A DNA stretch of 64,000 nt, taken from contig NZ_PTXL01000014.1 in assembly GCF_004343775.1 (NCBI RefSeq), positions 62,001-126,000 on the forward strand, written 5' to 3'. The translations under genes and the position numbers were made by a program. The notes beneath the pieces were generated by a model that had not been told where the DNA came from, made no database searches, and saw only the letters and a list, made by a program, of their open reading frames with translations. This document shows positions 51,863 to 61,111 of this stretch, piece after piece (position 1 is the stretch's first letter; every line of letters begins with the position of its first letter). Source of the DNA: Burkholderia sp. SRS-46. Lineage in GTDB: Bacteria; Pseudomonadota; Gammaproteobacteria; Burkholderiales; Burkholderiaceae.

Positions 51863-52397
51863 CCCGACGCCCCCGCGCGCCGTGGCCGATGCCGGCGCAA
51901 CGCAGCACGCGCCGAGGCGCGCCACGCTGCGCTTCATGCTGTCGCATCCCGCGCACATCCTGTCGCTCGGGTTCGGCAGCGGGCTTGCGCCGTTCATGCC
52001 CGGCACGTTCGGCACGCTGTTCGGCTGGCTGACGTTCGTCGCGCTGAACCGCTACCTGACGGTGCCCGAATGGTGGGCGCTGATCGCGATCGCGTTCGTC
52101 GCCGGCATCTGGCTCACCGGCTTCACCGCGAAGAAGATGGGCAACGCCGATCCGGGCCCGGTCGTCTGGGACGAGATCGTCGCGATCTGGATCGTGATGC
52201 TGTTCGTCACGCCGGCGACCTTCGTCGGCCAGCTCTGGGCGTTCGTCGCGTTTCGCCTCTTCGACATGCTGAAGCCGCCGCCGATCCGCTACGTCGAGCG
52301 CCGCCTGAAAGACGGCCTCGGCATCATGGCCGACGACCTGATCGCCGCCTTCATGTCGCTGCTCGTGATCGCGTTGTGGCGATCGTTCGCCGGCTGA
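51852..52397 (+). CDS. pgpA: phosphatidylglycerophosphatase A
   Basis: A 181-residue membrane phosphatase of phosphatidylglycerol synthesis. SLGFGSGLAPFMPGTFGTLFGWLTF, the DPGPVVWDEIVAIWIVM segment (metal-binding Asp/Glu) and FRLFDMLKPPPIRYVERRLKDGLGIMADDLIAA are PgpA signatures. Three to four hydrophobic helices are present. ATG 51852 lies inside the 3' end of thiL, giving coupled expression; thiL-pgpA-pncC is the usual order. Confidence 0.95.
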   Translation: MQTDPTPPRAVADAGATQHAPRRATLRFMLSHPAHILSLGFGSGLAPFMPGTFGTLFGWLTFVALNRYLTVPEWWALIAIAFVAGIWLTGFTAKKMGNADPGPVVWDEIVAIWIVMLFVTPATFVGQLWAFVAFRLFDMLKPPPIRYVERRLKDGLGIMADDLIAAFMSLLVIALWRSFAG

Positions 52398-52440
52398 CCC
52401 CGCCGGGCTGGCCCTTCCGACTTCCGTTCCGCCCATTCGC

Positions 52441-52941
52441 ATGCCAACTGATTCCGTCGTCCACCAGCTCGCGATCCGCGCCGGCAACAAGCTGCGCGAC
52501 GAGCACCTGCTGCTCGCCACCGCCGAATCCTGCACCGGCGGGATGATCGCCGCCGCGATCACCGACATTTCCGGCAGCAGCCAATGGTTCGAGCGCGGCT
52601 TCGTCACGTATTCGAACCAGGCCAAGAGCGAGATGATCGGCGTGCCGGCCGAGCTGATCGACAAGCACGGCGCCGTCAGCGAGCCGGTCGCGCGCGCGAT
52701 GGCCGAAGGCGCGCTACGCAACAGCCGCGCGCAGGTGTCGCTCGCGGTCACCGGCATCGCCGGCCCGGCCGGCGGCAGCGAGAAGAAGCCGGTCGGCACC
52801 GTGTCGTTCGCGTGGAGCAACCGGCTGCATACCGACGCCGAAACGCTCGTGTTCAAGGGTGATCGCGACCAGATCCGCACGCAGGCGGCCGCGCATGCGC
52901 TGCGCGGGCTGCTGAAGCTGCTCGAGGAACGGGAGGGCTGA
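52441..52941 (+). CDS. pncC: nicotinamide-nucleotide amidase (CinA C-terminal domain)
   Basis: A 166-residue stand-alone CinA C-terminal domain that deamidates nicotinamide mononucleotide in pyridine nucleotide recycling. LLATAESCTGGMIAAAITDISGSSQWFERGFVTYSNQAKSEMIGVP and SLAVTGIAGPAGGSEKKPVGTVSFAW contain the TAESCTGG and GIAGPxGG motifs of the family. It starts 43 bases after pgpA. It lacks the N-terminal COG1058 domain of full CinA. Confidence 0.93.
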   Translation: MPTDSVVHQLAIRAGNKLRDEHLLLATAESCTGGMIAAAITDISGSSQWFERGFVTYSNQAKSEMIGVPAELIDKHGAVSEPVARAMAEGALRNSRAQVSLAVTGIAGPAGGSEKKPVGTVSFAWSNRLHTDAETLVFKGDRDQIRTQAAAHALRGLLKLLEEREG

Positions 52942-53065
52942 CGCGCACGGCGGGCCGCTTGCCGGATCGCACCGGGGGTGCGGCTGCAGGCGGGCCGTCA
53001 GCGACGGAGGATTCGAAACGAGCGGCCCGACGCGCGCAGTCGATGCGCCAGGCCGCCCGCTCCGC

Positions 53066-53893
53066 TCAACGATGCGCGTTGATCGTGTCGCGGGTTTTCT
53101 GCGCGGCGAGCGCCGCGGCTTCGGCGAAGTCCTCGCCCTTGCTCGCGTACAGGATCGCGCGCGACGAGTTGATCATCATCCCGGTGCCGTCGGCGGTGCG
53201 GCCCGCGTTGACGGTCGCCTGCACGTCGCCGCCCTGCGCACCGATGCCCGGGATCAGCAGCGGCATGTCGCCGACGATCCCGCGCACGATCTCGATTTCC
53301 TTCGGGAAGGTCGCGCCCACGACGAGGCCGAGCTGGCCGCTCTTCGCATTCCACTTGTTCGCGGCGAGATCGGCGACCACCTGGTACAGCGGGCGGCCAT
53401 TCGTCTCGAGGAACTGCAGGTCCGAGCCGCCCGGGTTCGACGTGCGGCACAGCACGATCACGCCCTTGCCTTCGTGCTCGAAGTAAGGCTCGACCGAGTC
53501 GTAGCCCATATACGGGTTCACCGTCACCGCGTCGGCGCGATAGCGCTCGAACGCTTCGCGCGCGTACTGCTCGGCGGTGCTGCCGATGTCGCCGCGCTTC
53601 GCGTCGAGGATCACCGGCAGGCCCGGATGCTGCAGGTGGATGTGCGCGATCAGCCGCTCGAGCTGGTCTTCCGCGCGATGCGCGGCGAAGTAGGCGATCT
53701 GCGGCTTGAACGCGCTTGCGTACGGCGCGGTCGCGTCGACGATCTGCCGGCAGAATTCGAAGATCGCGTCGGGCTGGCCGTCGAACTGCGCGGGAAAGCG
53801 CGACGGCTCGGGATCGAGGCCGACGCACAGCAGCGAATTCGTGCGGTGCCACGCGGCGCGCAGCGATTCGATGAAAGTAAGCGGGGAAGACAT
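53066..53893 (-). CDS. pyrF: orotidine 5'-phosphate decarboxylase
   Basis: A 275-residue enzyme of the last UMP step, of the longer type 2 family. LCVGLDPEPSRFP opens the barrel and the catalytic Lys/Asp tetrad lies in GLPVILDAKRGDIGSTAEQYARE (about residues 91-113). TVNPYMGYDSVEPYF and VVGATFPKEIEIVRGIVGDMPLLIPGIGAQGGD (phosphate site) follow. The start MSSPLTFIESLRAAWH is conventional; the ribosome site is weak. It is convergent with pncC. Confidence 0.94.
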   Translation of the reverse strand: MSSPLTFIESLRAAWHRTNSLLCVGLDPEPSRFPAQFDGQPDAIFEFCRQIVDATAPYASAFKPQIAYFAAHRAEDQLERLIAHIHLQHPGLPVILDAKRGDIGSTAEQYAREAFERYRADAVTVNPYMGYDSVEPYFEHEGKGVIVLCRTSNPGGSDLQFLETNGRPLYQVVADLAANKWNAKSGQLGLVVGATFPKEIEIVRGIVGDMPLLIPGIGAQGGDVQATVNAGRTADGTGMMINSSRAILYASKGEDFAEAAALAAQKTRDTINAHR

Positions 53894-53932
53894 GGCGGGT
53901 ACTCGCGGCAAACCGTTGGTAGACCGCGTATT

Positions 53933-55000
53933 TTACCCGCGTCGCCGCCGGGTTTCGCGCGCGGTGGCCTCGCCGCGCGCATCGCTGCGCCCGACGGTGA
54001 ACGCAAAGCGCCGCGCGAGCCGCTCGCCGGGCGCGAGCAACGTCATCCCGTGCGCGGCCGCGCCGCCCGGCAGGTTCACCGCATTGATCGGATGATCGAC
54101 CGGCTCGAAGCAGAAGAAATCCTCGCCCGGCGGCGTGTACAGCACGTACGCATCGGCATCGGCCGCGACCGTCAGCATCAGCCCGCGGCGCGGCCAGCTC
54201 ACCGTCGCATGGCCGCCCCAGCCGGTGAATGCGTGGTTGACGAGCGCCGCCGGCAGCGGATACGCGACGCCGAACTGCCAGGCCGGCGGCACGCTCACAT
54301 GCCGCACCGGCAGGAAATCCGCCCCCGACAGCCACAGCCCGCCCGCCGCAGCCGCGAGCTCGGTCGCGTCGTCGCGCACCAGGAACGGATGCATGCCGAG
54401 GCCGAACGGCAGCCGCGCGCGGCCGGCGTTCTCGATCGTCAGCGCGATCGACAGCGTGGTGTCGTCGAGCATGAAGGTCTGCGTCGCGCGGAACGCGTAC
54501 GGCGCGCCGTGGCCGTGATCGAGCGACAGCTGCAGCAGCGTTTCAGTCGCGTCGTCGACCTGCCAGCGCGCGAGCCAGCCGTCGCCGTGGATCGGCAGCG
54601 GCTCGTCGCGGCGGTTGCGCGGCACCGCGACGCTACGGCCGTCGCATTCGAAGCGCGCGCCGCCGATCCGGTTCGAGTACGGCAGCAGCGGATAGCACGC
54701 GAGCTGGTTCGGATCGGTCGCCGCATCGGGCCGCTCGCAGCGGCGGAACACCGGCGTCAGCGCGCCGCCGTCGCCGCGCCAGTCGAAGCGCGCGATGCCG
54801 CCGCCCAGGTGCGGCAGCACGTCGAGCCGCAGCGCCGCGTTCGACAGCGTGACGGCCGCCGCGTGCGCCGCGCCGACGCCCTGCGCGAACGCGGCGGTCT
54901 GCGGGCCGGCGCTGACCGGCTGCGCGGCGGCGGCGAGGCGCGCGCGGCGCGATTGCGTCGTCGTCGTGGACGACGACGCGTGCGAGGAAGTGGCGGTCAT
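53933..55000 (-). CDS. aldose 1-epimerase family protein
   Basis: A 355-residue galactose-mutarotase-fold protein. CYPLLPYSNRIGGARFECDGR and ERPLPIHGDGWLARW-like sequence (DEPLPIHGDGWLARW, with the catalytic His) plus GLGMHPFLVRDD mark the aldose epimerase fold. It would equilibrate alpha and beta anomers of an aldose before dehydrogenation. About 45 N-terminal residues are Ser/Thr/Ala-rich and outside the domain. The start MTATSSHASSS follows AGGAG. It ends the sugar cluster transcribed from the IclR side. Confidence 0.82.
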   Translation of the reverse strand: MTATSSHASSSTTTTQSRRARLAAAAQPVSAGPQTAAFAQGVGAAHAAAVTLSNAALRLDVLPHLGGGIARFDWRGDGGALTPVFRRCERPDAATDPNQLACYPLLPYSNRIGGARFECDGRSVAVPRNRRDEPLPIHGDGWLARWQVDDATETLLQLSLDHGHGAPYAFRATQTFMLDDTTLSIALTIENAGRARLPFGLGMHPFLVRDDATELAAAAGGLWLSGADFLPVRHVSVPPAWQFGVAYPLPAALVNHAFTGWGGHATVSWPRRGLMLTVAADADAYVLYTPPGEDFFCFEPVDHPINAVNLPGGAAAHGMTLLAPGERLARRFAFTVGRSDARGEATARETRRRRG

Positions 55001-55049
55001 GGCGGGTACTCCTGCGTCGAAGTGTCGGTTCGCGTCGCGCGGCGGCCGT

Positions 55050-55838
55050 TCAGGCCCAGCCGCCGTCGACGACCACGTCCTGCGCGGTGATCATCCGGCT
55101 GTCGTCGGCCGCGAGGAACAGCGCCATGCGCGCGAGATCGGCGGGCAGCAGCTCCGCGTCGAGGCACTGGCCGGCCTTGATCGACGCGCGGCCCGCGTCG
55201 TCGAGCCACAACCGCCGCTGCTTGTCGGTCATCACCCAGCCCGGCACCAGCGAATTGACGCGGATGCCGAACGGGCCGAGATCGCGCGCGAGGCCGCGCG
55301 TGAGCCCCTGCACGGCCGCCTTCGCGGTCACGTACACCGGATAGCCGCCGTTCTTCAGCATCCAACTGATCGAGCCGAGGTTGATGATCGCGCCGCCGCC
55401 CTGCTGCTTCATGTCGTCGATCACCGCCTGCGCGGCGAAGAACTGGTGGCGCAGGTTCACCGCGATGCCCGCGTCGAACGATTCCGGCGTCACGTCGCCG
55501 ATCGCATGGCGCGCGTCGTTCGCCGCATTGTTGACGAGCACCGCGATCGCGCCGATCCGCGCGCGGATCGCGTCGATCGCGTGGCGCAGCGCGGCGATGT
55601 CGGTCAGGTCGCATTCGATGAACAACGGCGCATGACGCGCCGGCGCGAGACGTTCGGCGAGCGCGCGGCCCGCCGCGGCGTCGAGATCGACGAACGCGAC
55701 GCGCGCATCCTGCGCGACGAAATGCTCGACGAATGCAGCGCCGATGCCGGTCGCGCCGCCGGTGATCAGCACCGCGCGGTCGGCGAGGCTCGGGTAGCGC
55801 GCGTAGCGCGCCTGGTTCACGTCTGTATCGGTGGTCAT
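55050..55838 (-). CDS. SDR sugar dehydrogenase (probable aldose 1-dehydrogenase)
   Basis: A 262-residue short-chain dehydrogenase. VLITGGATGIGAAFVEHFVAQDARVAFVDLD is the NAD site with an acidic residue (Asp) favouring NAD. The catalytic Ser is in NLGSISWML and Tyr-x3-Lys in YPVYVTAKAAV. It resembles D-galactose or L-arabinose 1-dehydrogenases of the SDR class. Position between an epimerase and an AraFGH-type importer supports oxidation of the imported sugar to its lactone. The exact sugar is not determined. Confidence 0.8.
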   Translation of the reverse strand: MTTDTDVNQARYARYPSLADRAVLITGGATGIGAAFVEHFVAQDARVAFVDLDAAAGRALAERLAPARHAPLFIECDLTDIAALRHAIDAIRARIGAIAVLVNNAANDARHAIGDVTPESFDAGIAVNLRHQFFAAQAVIDDMKQQGGGAIINLGSISWMLKNGGYPVYVTAKAAVQGLTRGLARDLGPFGIRVNSLVPGWVMTDKQRRLWLDDAGRASIKAGQCLDAELLPADLARMALFLAADDSRMITAQDVVVDGGWA

Positions 55839-55857
55839 GCGGTTCGCTCCCTCTTGA

Positions 55858-56880
55858 TCAGTCGCGGCCGCCGCGGTTCTTCAGCTGGTCGAGCAGCACG
55901 GCCGCGAGCAGGATCGCGCCGCGCACCAGGTACTGATAGAACGCGTCGATGTTCAGCAGGTTCATCACGTTCTCGACGGTGCCCATGATCAGCACGCCGA
56001 TCACGACGCCCGAGATCGTCGCGCGGCCGCCGAGCAGCGACACGCCGCCGAGCACGCACGCGGAGATCACGTTCAGCTCGAAGCCCTGCGCGGCGTTCGG
56101 CTGGCCCGACGTGATGCGCGACGCGAGGATCACGCCGGCGAGCGCGGTCACCGCGCCCTGGACCAGGAAGATGACCACGCGGGTGCGCTCGACGTTGATC
56201 CCCGCGAGCCGCGACGCTTCCGGGTTGCCGCCGATCGCGAGCGTGTTGCGGCCGTACACGGTCTGGTTGAGCAGCACGCCGAACACGATGAAGCACAGGA
56301 GCGTGACCCAGATCGGCAGCGAGATGCCGAACAACGACAGGCCGCCGAGCGCGATGAACGTATCGGACGACACGCCGACCGCCTGCCCTTTCGACACGAT
56401 GAAGCCGAGCCCGCGCACGATCTCCATCGTCGCGAGCGTCGTGATCAGCGCGTTGATGCGCAGGTACGCGATCACCGCGCCGTTGACGAAGCCGATCGCC
56501 GCGCCCGCCGCGACCGCGGCGAGGATCGCGACGAACGTGTTGTCGGTCGCGTTGAGCACCATCGCGCACAGCACGCCCGCGAACGCGACGGTCGAGCCGA
56601 TCGACAGGTCGAAATCGCGCGACGCGAGACAGAACATCATCGTGCACGCGACCATGCCGATCTGCGAAATCGACAGCGCGAGGCCGAGCATGTTGTCGAT
56701 CGAAAAGAAGTGATCGACGGTGAGCGACATCGTCACGAACATCACCGCGAAGATCGCGATCAGGCTGTAGTCGGCAAGCGGCTGCCACCACGTCCGACGG
56801 TCGGCCGGCTGCGGCGCCGGCGCATCGGTGGCCGGCTTCACGGCGGCACCGGCGAGGTTTTCTCTGACTTGCATGGTCAT
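55858..56880 (-). CDS. araH: sugar ABC transporter permease (AraH type)
   Basis: A 340-residue permease of the AraH/RbsC family with eight or more helices. FSIDNMLGLALSISQIGMVACTMMFCLASRDFDLSIGSTVAFAGVLCAMV and VYGRNTLAIGGNPEASRLAGINVERTRVVIFLVQGAVTALAGVILASRITSGQPNAAQGFELNVISACVLGGVSLLGGRATI are characteristic. The start may be ATG 56880 or ATG 56874; AGGAG is better spaced for the second. It follows araG by 68 bases. Confidence 0.88.
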   Translation of the reverse strand: MTMQVRENLAGAAVKPATDAPAPQPADRRTWWQPLADYSLIAIFAVMFVTMSLTVDHFFSIDNMLGLALSISQIGMVACTMMFCLASRDFDLSIGSTVAFAGVLCAMVLNATDNTFVAILAAVAAGAAIGFVNGAVIAYLRINALITTLATMEIVRGLGFIVSKGQAVGVSSDTFIALGGLSLFGISLPIWVTLLCFIVFGVLLNQTVYGRNTLAIGGNPEASRLAGINVERTRVVIFLVQGAVTALAGVILASRITSGQPNAAQGFELNVISACVLGGVSLLGGRATISGVVIGVLIMGTVENVMNLLNIDAFYQYLVRGAILLAAVLLDQLKNRGGRD

Positions 56881-56948
56881 GTCTCCTGCTCCTGCATCGC
56901 GCGGCGCATCGGCGCCGCGCGTGTTCGAATCGAATGTCGTGGTGTGAC

Positions 56949-58460
56949 TCAGGCCGCGTGCGCGGCGCTCGCCTGCGGCAGCGCGAGGCTCAGCACCGCA
57001 TGCTCGTTCGCCTGCGCGCGCGGCAGCTCGCCCGCGATGCGCCCTTCGCGCATCACGACGATGCGGTCGGACACGCCGAGCACTTCCGGCAGCTCCGACG
57101 ACACCATCACGATCGCGCAGCCGCGTTCCGCGAGCCGGTAGATCACGTCGTAGATTTCGTGCTTCGCGCCGACGTCGATGCCGCGCGTCGGCTCGTCGAG
57201 GATCACGACCTTCAGGTCGGGCTCCGCGAGCCAGCGCGACAGGATCGCCTTCTGCTGGTTGCCGCCCGACAGGAAGCGGATCTTCTGGCGGCGGCTCGGC
57301 GTCTTGATCTTCAGCCGCTGGATGAAACGGTCGGCGGTTTCGCTTTCCGTCTTGCGATCGATGAACAGCCCGGCGCGCAGCGAGTGCCGGCGGCAACTGA
57401 TGTTGATGTTCTCCGCGACCGACGCCATCGCGATGATCCCTTCCTCCTTGCGGTCTTCGGGGCACAGCACGATGCCGTGGCGGATCGCGTCGCCGGTGCG
57501 CTTCACGTCGATGCGCGCGCCGTCGAGCGCGAGCGTGCCCGCGCGCTTGCGGTCCGCGCCGTAGACGAGCCGCATCAGCTCGCTGCGGCCCGCGCCGACC
57601 AGGCCGAAGAAGCCGACGATCTCGCCCGCGCGCACGTCGAAGCTGGCCGGCGCGCGCAGCGCATCGCCCTCGACGCCGTCGACCGCGAGCCGCACGTCGC
57701 CGAGCGCGCGCGGCGCGTAGTGATAGATGTCGGCGATCTCGCGCCCGACCATCTCCGCGACGAGGCGCTCGCGCGGCACGTCGGCGAGCGTCGCGTGCGA
57801 CGCGATCTTGCGGCCGTCGCGGAAGATCGTGCACGCGTCGCACAACCGATAGATCTCGTCCATCCGGTGCGAGATGTAGATCAGCGCGCGGCCGTCGGCG
57901 CGCAGGTCGTCGACGAGCTTGAACAGCACCTCGGTCTCGCGGTGCGACAGCGAGCTGGTCGGCTCGTCGAGCGCGATCACGCGCGCGTTGCGCATCAGCG
58001 CCTTGCAGATCTCGACCATCTGCCGCTGCGCGATCGACAGCTTGCCGAGCTTCGCATCGGGGTCGAGATCGACGCCCATCGCCGCGAGCCGCTCGCGCAC
58101 GTGGCGCTTCGCTTCACCCTTCCTCACCCAGCCGAACGCGTTCGGCAGCCGGCCAAGCAGCAGGTTCTCCGCGACCGTCAGGTCGGGCACGTACTGTAGC
58201 TCCTGGTGGATCACCGCGATGCCGGCCGCGATCGACGCGGCCGCATTCGCGAAATGCACGGGCCGGCCGTCGACCTGCACACCGCCCGCGTCGGGCTGAT
58301 ATTCGCCGCCGAGAATCTTCAGCAGCGTCGACTTGCCCGCGCCGTTCTCGCCCATCAGGCCATGCACCTCGCCCGCGTGCACGTCGAACGAAATGCCGTC
58401 GAGCGCGCGCACGCCGGGAAACACCTTGCCGATATTGTCAAAACGCAGTGCCGCTGACAC
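56949..58460 (-). CDS. araG: sugar ABC transporter ATP-binding protein (AraG type)
   Basis: A 503-residue tandem ATPase. Domain 1: Walker A GENGAGKST (37-45), signature in KLSIAQRQMVEICKAL, Walker B VIALDEPTSSLS. Domain 2: a degenerate P-loop GLVGAGRSE, signature FLSGGNQQKAILSRWL and VVILDEPTRGIDVGAKHEIYD. This two-domain pattern is typical of monosaccharide importers (AraG/RbsA/MglA). The start is GTG 58460 with GGAGAGG upstream. Arabinose rather than galactose is the closest match by overall architecture, but substrate is inferred. Confidence 0.9.
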   Translation of the reverse strand: MSAALRFDNIGKVFPGVRALDGISFDVHAGEVHGLMGENGAGKSTLLKILGGEYQPDAGGVQVDGRPVHFANAAASIAAGIAVIHQELQYVPDLTVAENLLLGRLPNAFGWVRKGEAKRHVRERLAAMGVDLDPDAKLGKLSIAQRQMVEICKALMRNARVIALDEPTSSLSHRETEVLFKLVDDLRADGRALIYISHRMDEIYRLCDACTIFRDGRKIASHATLADVPRERLVAEMVGREIADIYHYAPRALGDVRLAVDGVEGDALRAPASFDVRAGEIVGFFGLVGAGRSELMRLVYGADRKRAGTLALDGARIDVKRTGDAIRHGIVLCPEDRKEEGIIAMASVAENINISCRRHSLRAGLFIDRKTESETADRFIQRLKIKTPSRRQKIRFLSGGNQQKAILSRWLAEPDLKVVILDEPTRGIDVGAKHEIYDVIYRLAERGCAIVMVSSELPEVLGVSDRIVVMREGRIAGELPRAQANEHAVLSLALPQASAAHAA

Positions 58461-58526
58461 TTCGCCTCTCCCGTTACGATCGATCGTCCGCCGGCCGCCG
58501 CGTCGCGCGGCAGCCGCCCGGGCCGC

Positions 58527-59522
58527 TTACTTCGATGCGAGCCCCATCTCGTCGCGCACCTTGCCGACGTTCTCGCGCGTCGCGAGCATGCCGGTGGTCA
58601 GCGTGAGCGGCGCCGGCGCCTTGCCCTGCGTGATCCACGTGTACATCAGCTCGGAGGTTTCCTCGCCGTGACGCTTCGGGCTGATGATCACGGTGCCGAA
58701 GAAGCCGGTCGGCTGCGGCTTCTTGAATTCGTTCAGCGCCGAATCGGAGCCGCCGATGCCGATGCCGATCATGTCGGCCGACTTGAAGCCGCGCCCCTCG
58801 GCCGCGCGCACCGCGCCGAGCACCGCTTCGTCGTTCAGGCCGTAGGCGACCCAGTGCTTGAACTGCGGATTCTTCGTGAGCGCGATGTTGGCCGCGTTGA
58901 ACGCGTTCTCGGTGTCGGTCTTCGCCTGCGGCGCGGCGATCACGTTCGCCTTCGGAAAGCCCGCGGCGACGAGCGCGTCGGTCGCGCCGCTCGTGCGGTC
59001 GTGCGCGGTCGGCAGCTGCTCGTAGGTGATGTCGATCGCGCCGACCTCCTTCATGTTCCAGCCGCGCTTCCTGATCTCGGCCGCGATGCCGTCGCCGGCC
59101 TGCTTGCCGATGTTGTACGCGGAGATGCCCATGTGCGGCACGGCGTCGAGCGGCTTGCCGGCGCCGTCGACGAGGCGGTCGTCGACCGTCATCATCTTCA
59201 GCCCGTGCGATTTCGCCTTCGCGACGATGCCGGGCCCGAGCTTCACGTCGGGCGTGCAGATGATGAAGCCCTGCGCCTTCTGCGCGGCCAGGTTGTCGAT
59301 CGCGCTCATCACCTTCTCGCCGGACGGCGCGCCGATCTTCACGAGCGTGAAGCCCTTGTCCTTCGCGGCGAGTTCCGCGAATTTCCACTCGTCCTGGAAC
59401 CACGGCTCCTCCGGCTGCTTCACGAGGAAGCCGATCTTGACCGGGTCGGCCGCGTGCGCGAGCGGGCTGCCCATCAGCACCGCGGTCGCGGCGGCGAGCG
59501 TGACGAATGTTCTGCGTTTCAT
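58527..59522 (-). CDS. araF: periplasmic sugar-binding protein (AraF type)
   Basis: A 331-residue binding protein. MKRRTFVTLAAATAVLMGSPLAHA is the signal peptide (about 1-24). VKIGFLVKQPEEPWFQDEWKFAELAAKDKGFTLVKIGAPSGEKVMSAIDNLAAQKAQGFIICTPDVKLG and MMTVDDRLVDGAGKPLDAVPHMGISAYNIGK match arabinose-binding proteins, including the K-Q-P-E-P-W-F-Q pattern. It is the first transporter gene and starts 103 bases after the second SDR gene stops. AAGGAG lies nine bases before the ATG. Confidence 0.9.
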   Translation of the reverse strand: MKRRTFVTLAAATAVLMGSPLAHAADPVKIGFLVKQPEEPWFQDEWKFAELAAKDKGFTLVKIGAPSGEKVMSAIDNLAAQKAQGFIICTPDVKLGPGIVAKAKSHGLKMMTVDDRLVDGAGKPLDAVPHMGISAYNIGKQAGDGIAAEIRKRGWNMKEVGAIDITYEQLPTAHDRTSGATDALVAAGFPKANVIAAPQAKTDTENAFNAANIALTKNPQFKHWVAYGLNDEAVLGAVRAAEGRGFKSADMIGIGIGGSDSALNEFKKPQPTGFFGTVIISPKRHGEETSELMYTWITQGKAPAPLTLTTGMLATRENVGKVRDEMGLASK

Positions 59523-59625
59523 CTCCAGTGTCTCCTTGTCTTCATCGATCGGAATACGGCCGCTTATTTCTGTCGACGCAGCGTGCGCGCGGCCGTCGCA
59601 CGCTGCGGTCTGTCGATTCGTTGCG

Positions 59626-60405
59626 TCAGTCGTGGTACAGCGCCGCGCGCCCGCCATCGACGGTGATGCAGGTGGCGTTGATGAACGGCGCCTCGTCGGA
59701 CGCGAGGAACACCGCCGTCATCGCGACTTCGCGCGGCGTGCCGATCCGTTTCATCGGCTGCAGCGCGAGCGTTTCCGCCTGCGCGGCGGCCGGGTCCGGC
59801 TGCGCGGCCCACCAGTCGCGCGTGAGCTGCGTCTCGATGTAGCCGGGCGCGATCGCGTTCACGCGCACGTTGCGCGCCGCGTACTCGATGCCGAGCGCGC
59901 GCGTGAGGCCCAGCACGCCGTGCTTCGCGACCGGGTACGGAAAGCAGCCCGGGATGATCCGGAACGCATGCGTCGACGCGATGTTCAGGATGCTGCCGCG
60001 CCCGCGCTCGACCATGCCCGGCAACGCCGCGCGACAGCCGTGCCACACGCCGTCGAGGTCGACCGCGAAGCAGCGGCGCCAGTCGTCGTCGGTCATCGTC
60101 AGCGGATCGCAAAACACGTTGATGCCCGCGTTGTTGACCAGCACGTCGAGCGCGCCGAATGCTGCTTCGGCCTGCGCGAGCGCGTCGCGCACCGCATCCT
60201 GCCGCGCGACGTCCGCGTGCAGCGGCAGCACGCGCGCGTGGTCGAGCTCGCCGGCGATCGCGGCCGCTGTCGCGCTGGCCTGCGGGAGATCGCGATCGAC
60301 GAGCGCCACCGCCGCGCCTTCGCGCGCGAACGCGTGCGCGATCGCGGCCCCGATGCCGCGGCCCGCGCCCGTCACCATCGCGACCTTGCCCGCGAGGCGG
60401 CCCAT
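59626..60405 (-). CDS. SDR oxidoreductase in the aldonate/deoxysugar cluster
   Basis: A 259-residue short-chain dehydrogenase. VAMVTGAGRGIGAAIAHAFAREGAAVALVDRD gives the NAD site; LVNNAGINVF, LNIASTHAF (Ser) and YPVAKHGVLGLTRALG (Tyr-x3-Lys) complete the active site. It overlaps the dgoA stop by one base (TGATG), so it belongs to the dgo operon. It may oxidise a sugar or a 2-keto-3-deoxy acid; the specific substrate is unknown. Confidence 0.82.
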   Translation of the reverse strand: MGRLAGKVAMVTGAGRGIGAAIAHAFAREGAAVALVDRDLPQASATAAAIAGELDHARVLPLHADVARQDAVRDALAQAEAAFGALDVLVNNAGINVFCDPLTMTDDDWRRCFAVDLDGVWHGCRAALPGMVERGRGSILNIASTHAFRIIPGCFPYPVAKHGVLGLTRALGIEYAARNVRVNAIAPGYIETQLTRDWWAAQPDPAAAQAETLALQPMKRIGTPREVAMTAVFLASDEAPFINATCITVDGGRAALYHD

Positions 60406-61082
60406 CACGCCGCTCCGCCGCGCGCCACGCGCAGGCCAGCCACGAACGCGCGCGCGTTCGCCGCGGTCGCGTCGGCGGACTGGCCGGGCCGGTACAGCGC
60501 CGAGCCGAGCCCGAAGCCGTTTGCGCCGGCCGCGAGGAACGGCCGCATGTTGTCGGGCGTGACGCCGCCGACCGGCAGCAGCGGCACCGCGCGATCGATC
60601 ACCGCGCGCCACGCCTTCACGACTTCCACGCCGAGCTGCTCGGCCGGGAACATCTTCAGCACGTCCGCGCCGTTCGCGAGCGCGGCGAACGCCTCGGTCG
60701 GCGTCGCGACGCCTGGCGCGCTCGCGAGGCCGCGCTCGCGCGCACGGCGGATCACCGCGCCGTCGCTGTGCGGCATCACGATCAGCGCGCCGCCCGCGTC
60801 CTGCACGCGATCGACGTATTCGGGGCGCAGCACGGTGCCGGCGCCGACGATCGCGTCGTCGGGCAGCGCGCGGCGCAGTGCGGCGATGCTGTCGAACGGC
60901 GCGGGCGAATTGAGCGGCACCTCGACGATCCGGAAGCCCGCTTCATACAGCGCGTGGCCGTGCGCCACGGCGTCGGCGGGCGTGATGCCGCGCAGGATCG
61001 CGACCAGCGGGCACGCGGCGAACGCATGCATCAGCGCGGCATGCGGCGCGTACGGCGCGGGCAGCGTGAGTTCGGACGACAT
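60405..61082 (-). CDS. dgoA: 2-dehydro-3-deoxy-6-phosphogalactonate aldolase
   Basis: A 225-residue class I aldolase related to Eda. CPLVAILRGITPADAVAHGHALYEAGFRIVEVPLNSPAPFDSI contains the catalytic Glu (VEVPLNSP), and VLKMFPAEQLG the Schiff-base Lys. LPVGGVTPDNMRPFLAAGANGFGLGSALYRPG is the phosphate-binding end. VPLNSP instead of the TLRT of Eda is the usual mark of DgoA. The start follows AGGAGG. It is upstream of the SDR gene and 29 bases downstream of dgoK. Confidence 0.93.
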   Translation of the reverse strand: MSSELTLPAPYAPHAALMHAFAACPLVAILRGITPADAVAHGHALYEAGFRIVEVPLNSPAPFDSIAALRRALPDDAIVGAGTVLRPEYVDRVQDAGGALIVMPHSDGAVIRRARERGLASAPGVATPTEAFAALANGADVLKMFPAEQLGVEVVKAWRAVIDRAVPLLPVGGVTPDNMRPFLAAGANGFGLGSALYRPGQSADATAANARAFVAGLRVARGGAA

Positions 61083-61111
61083 GAAGGACTTTCCTCCTCA
61101 AACGGTTCGGT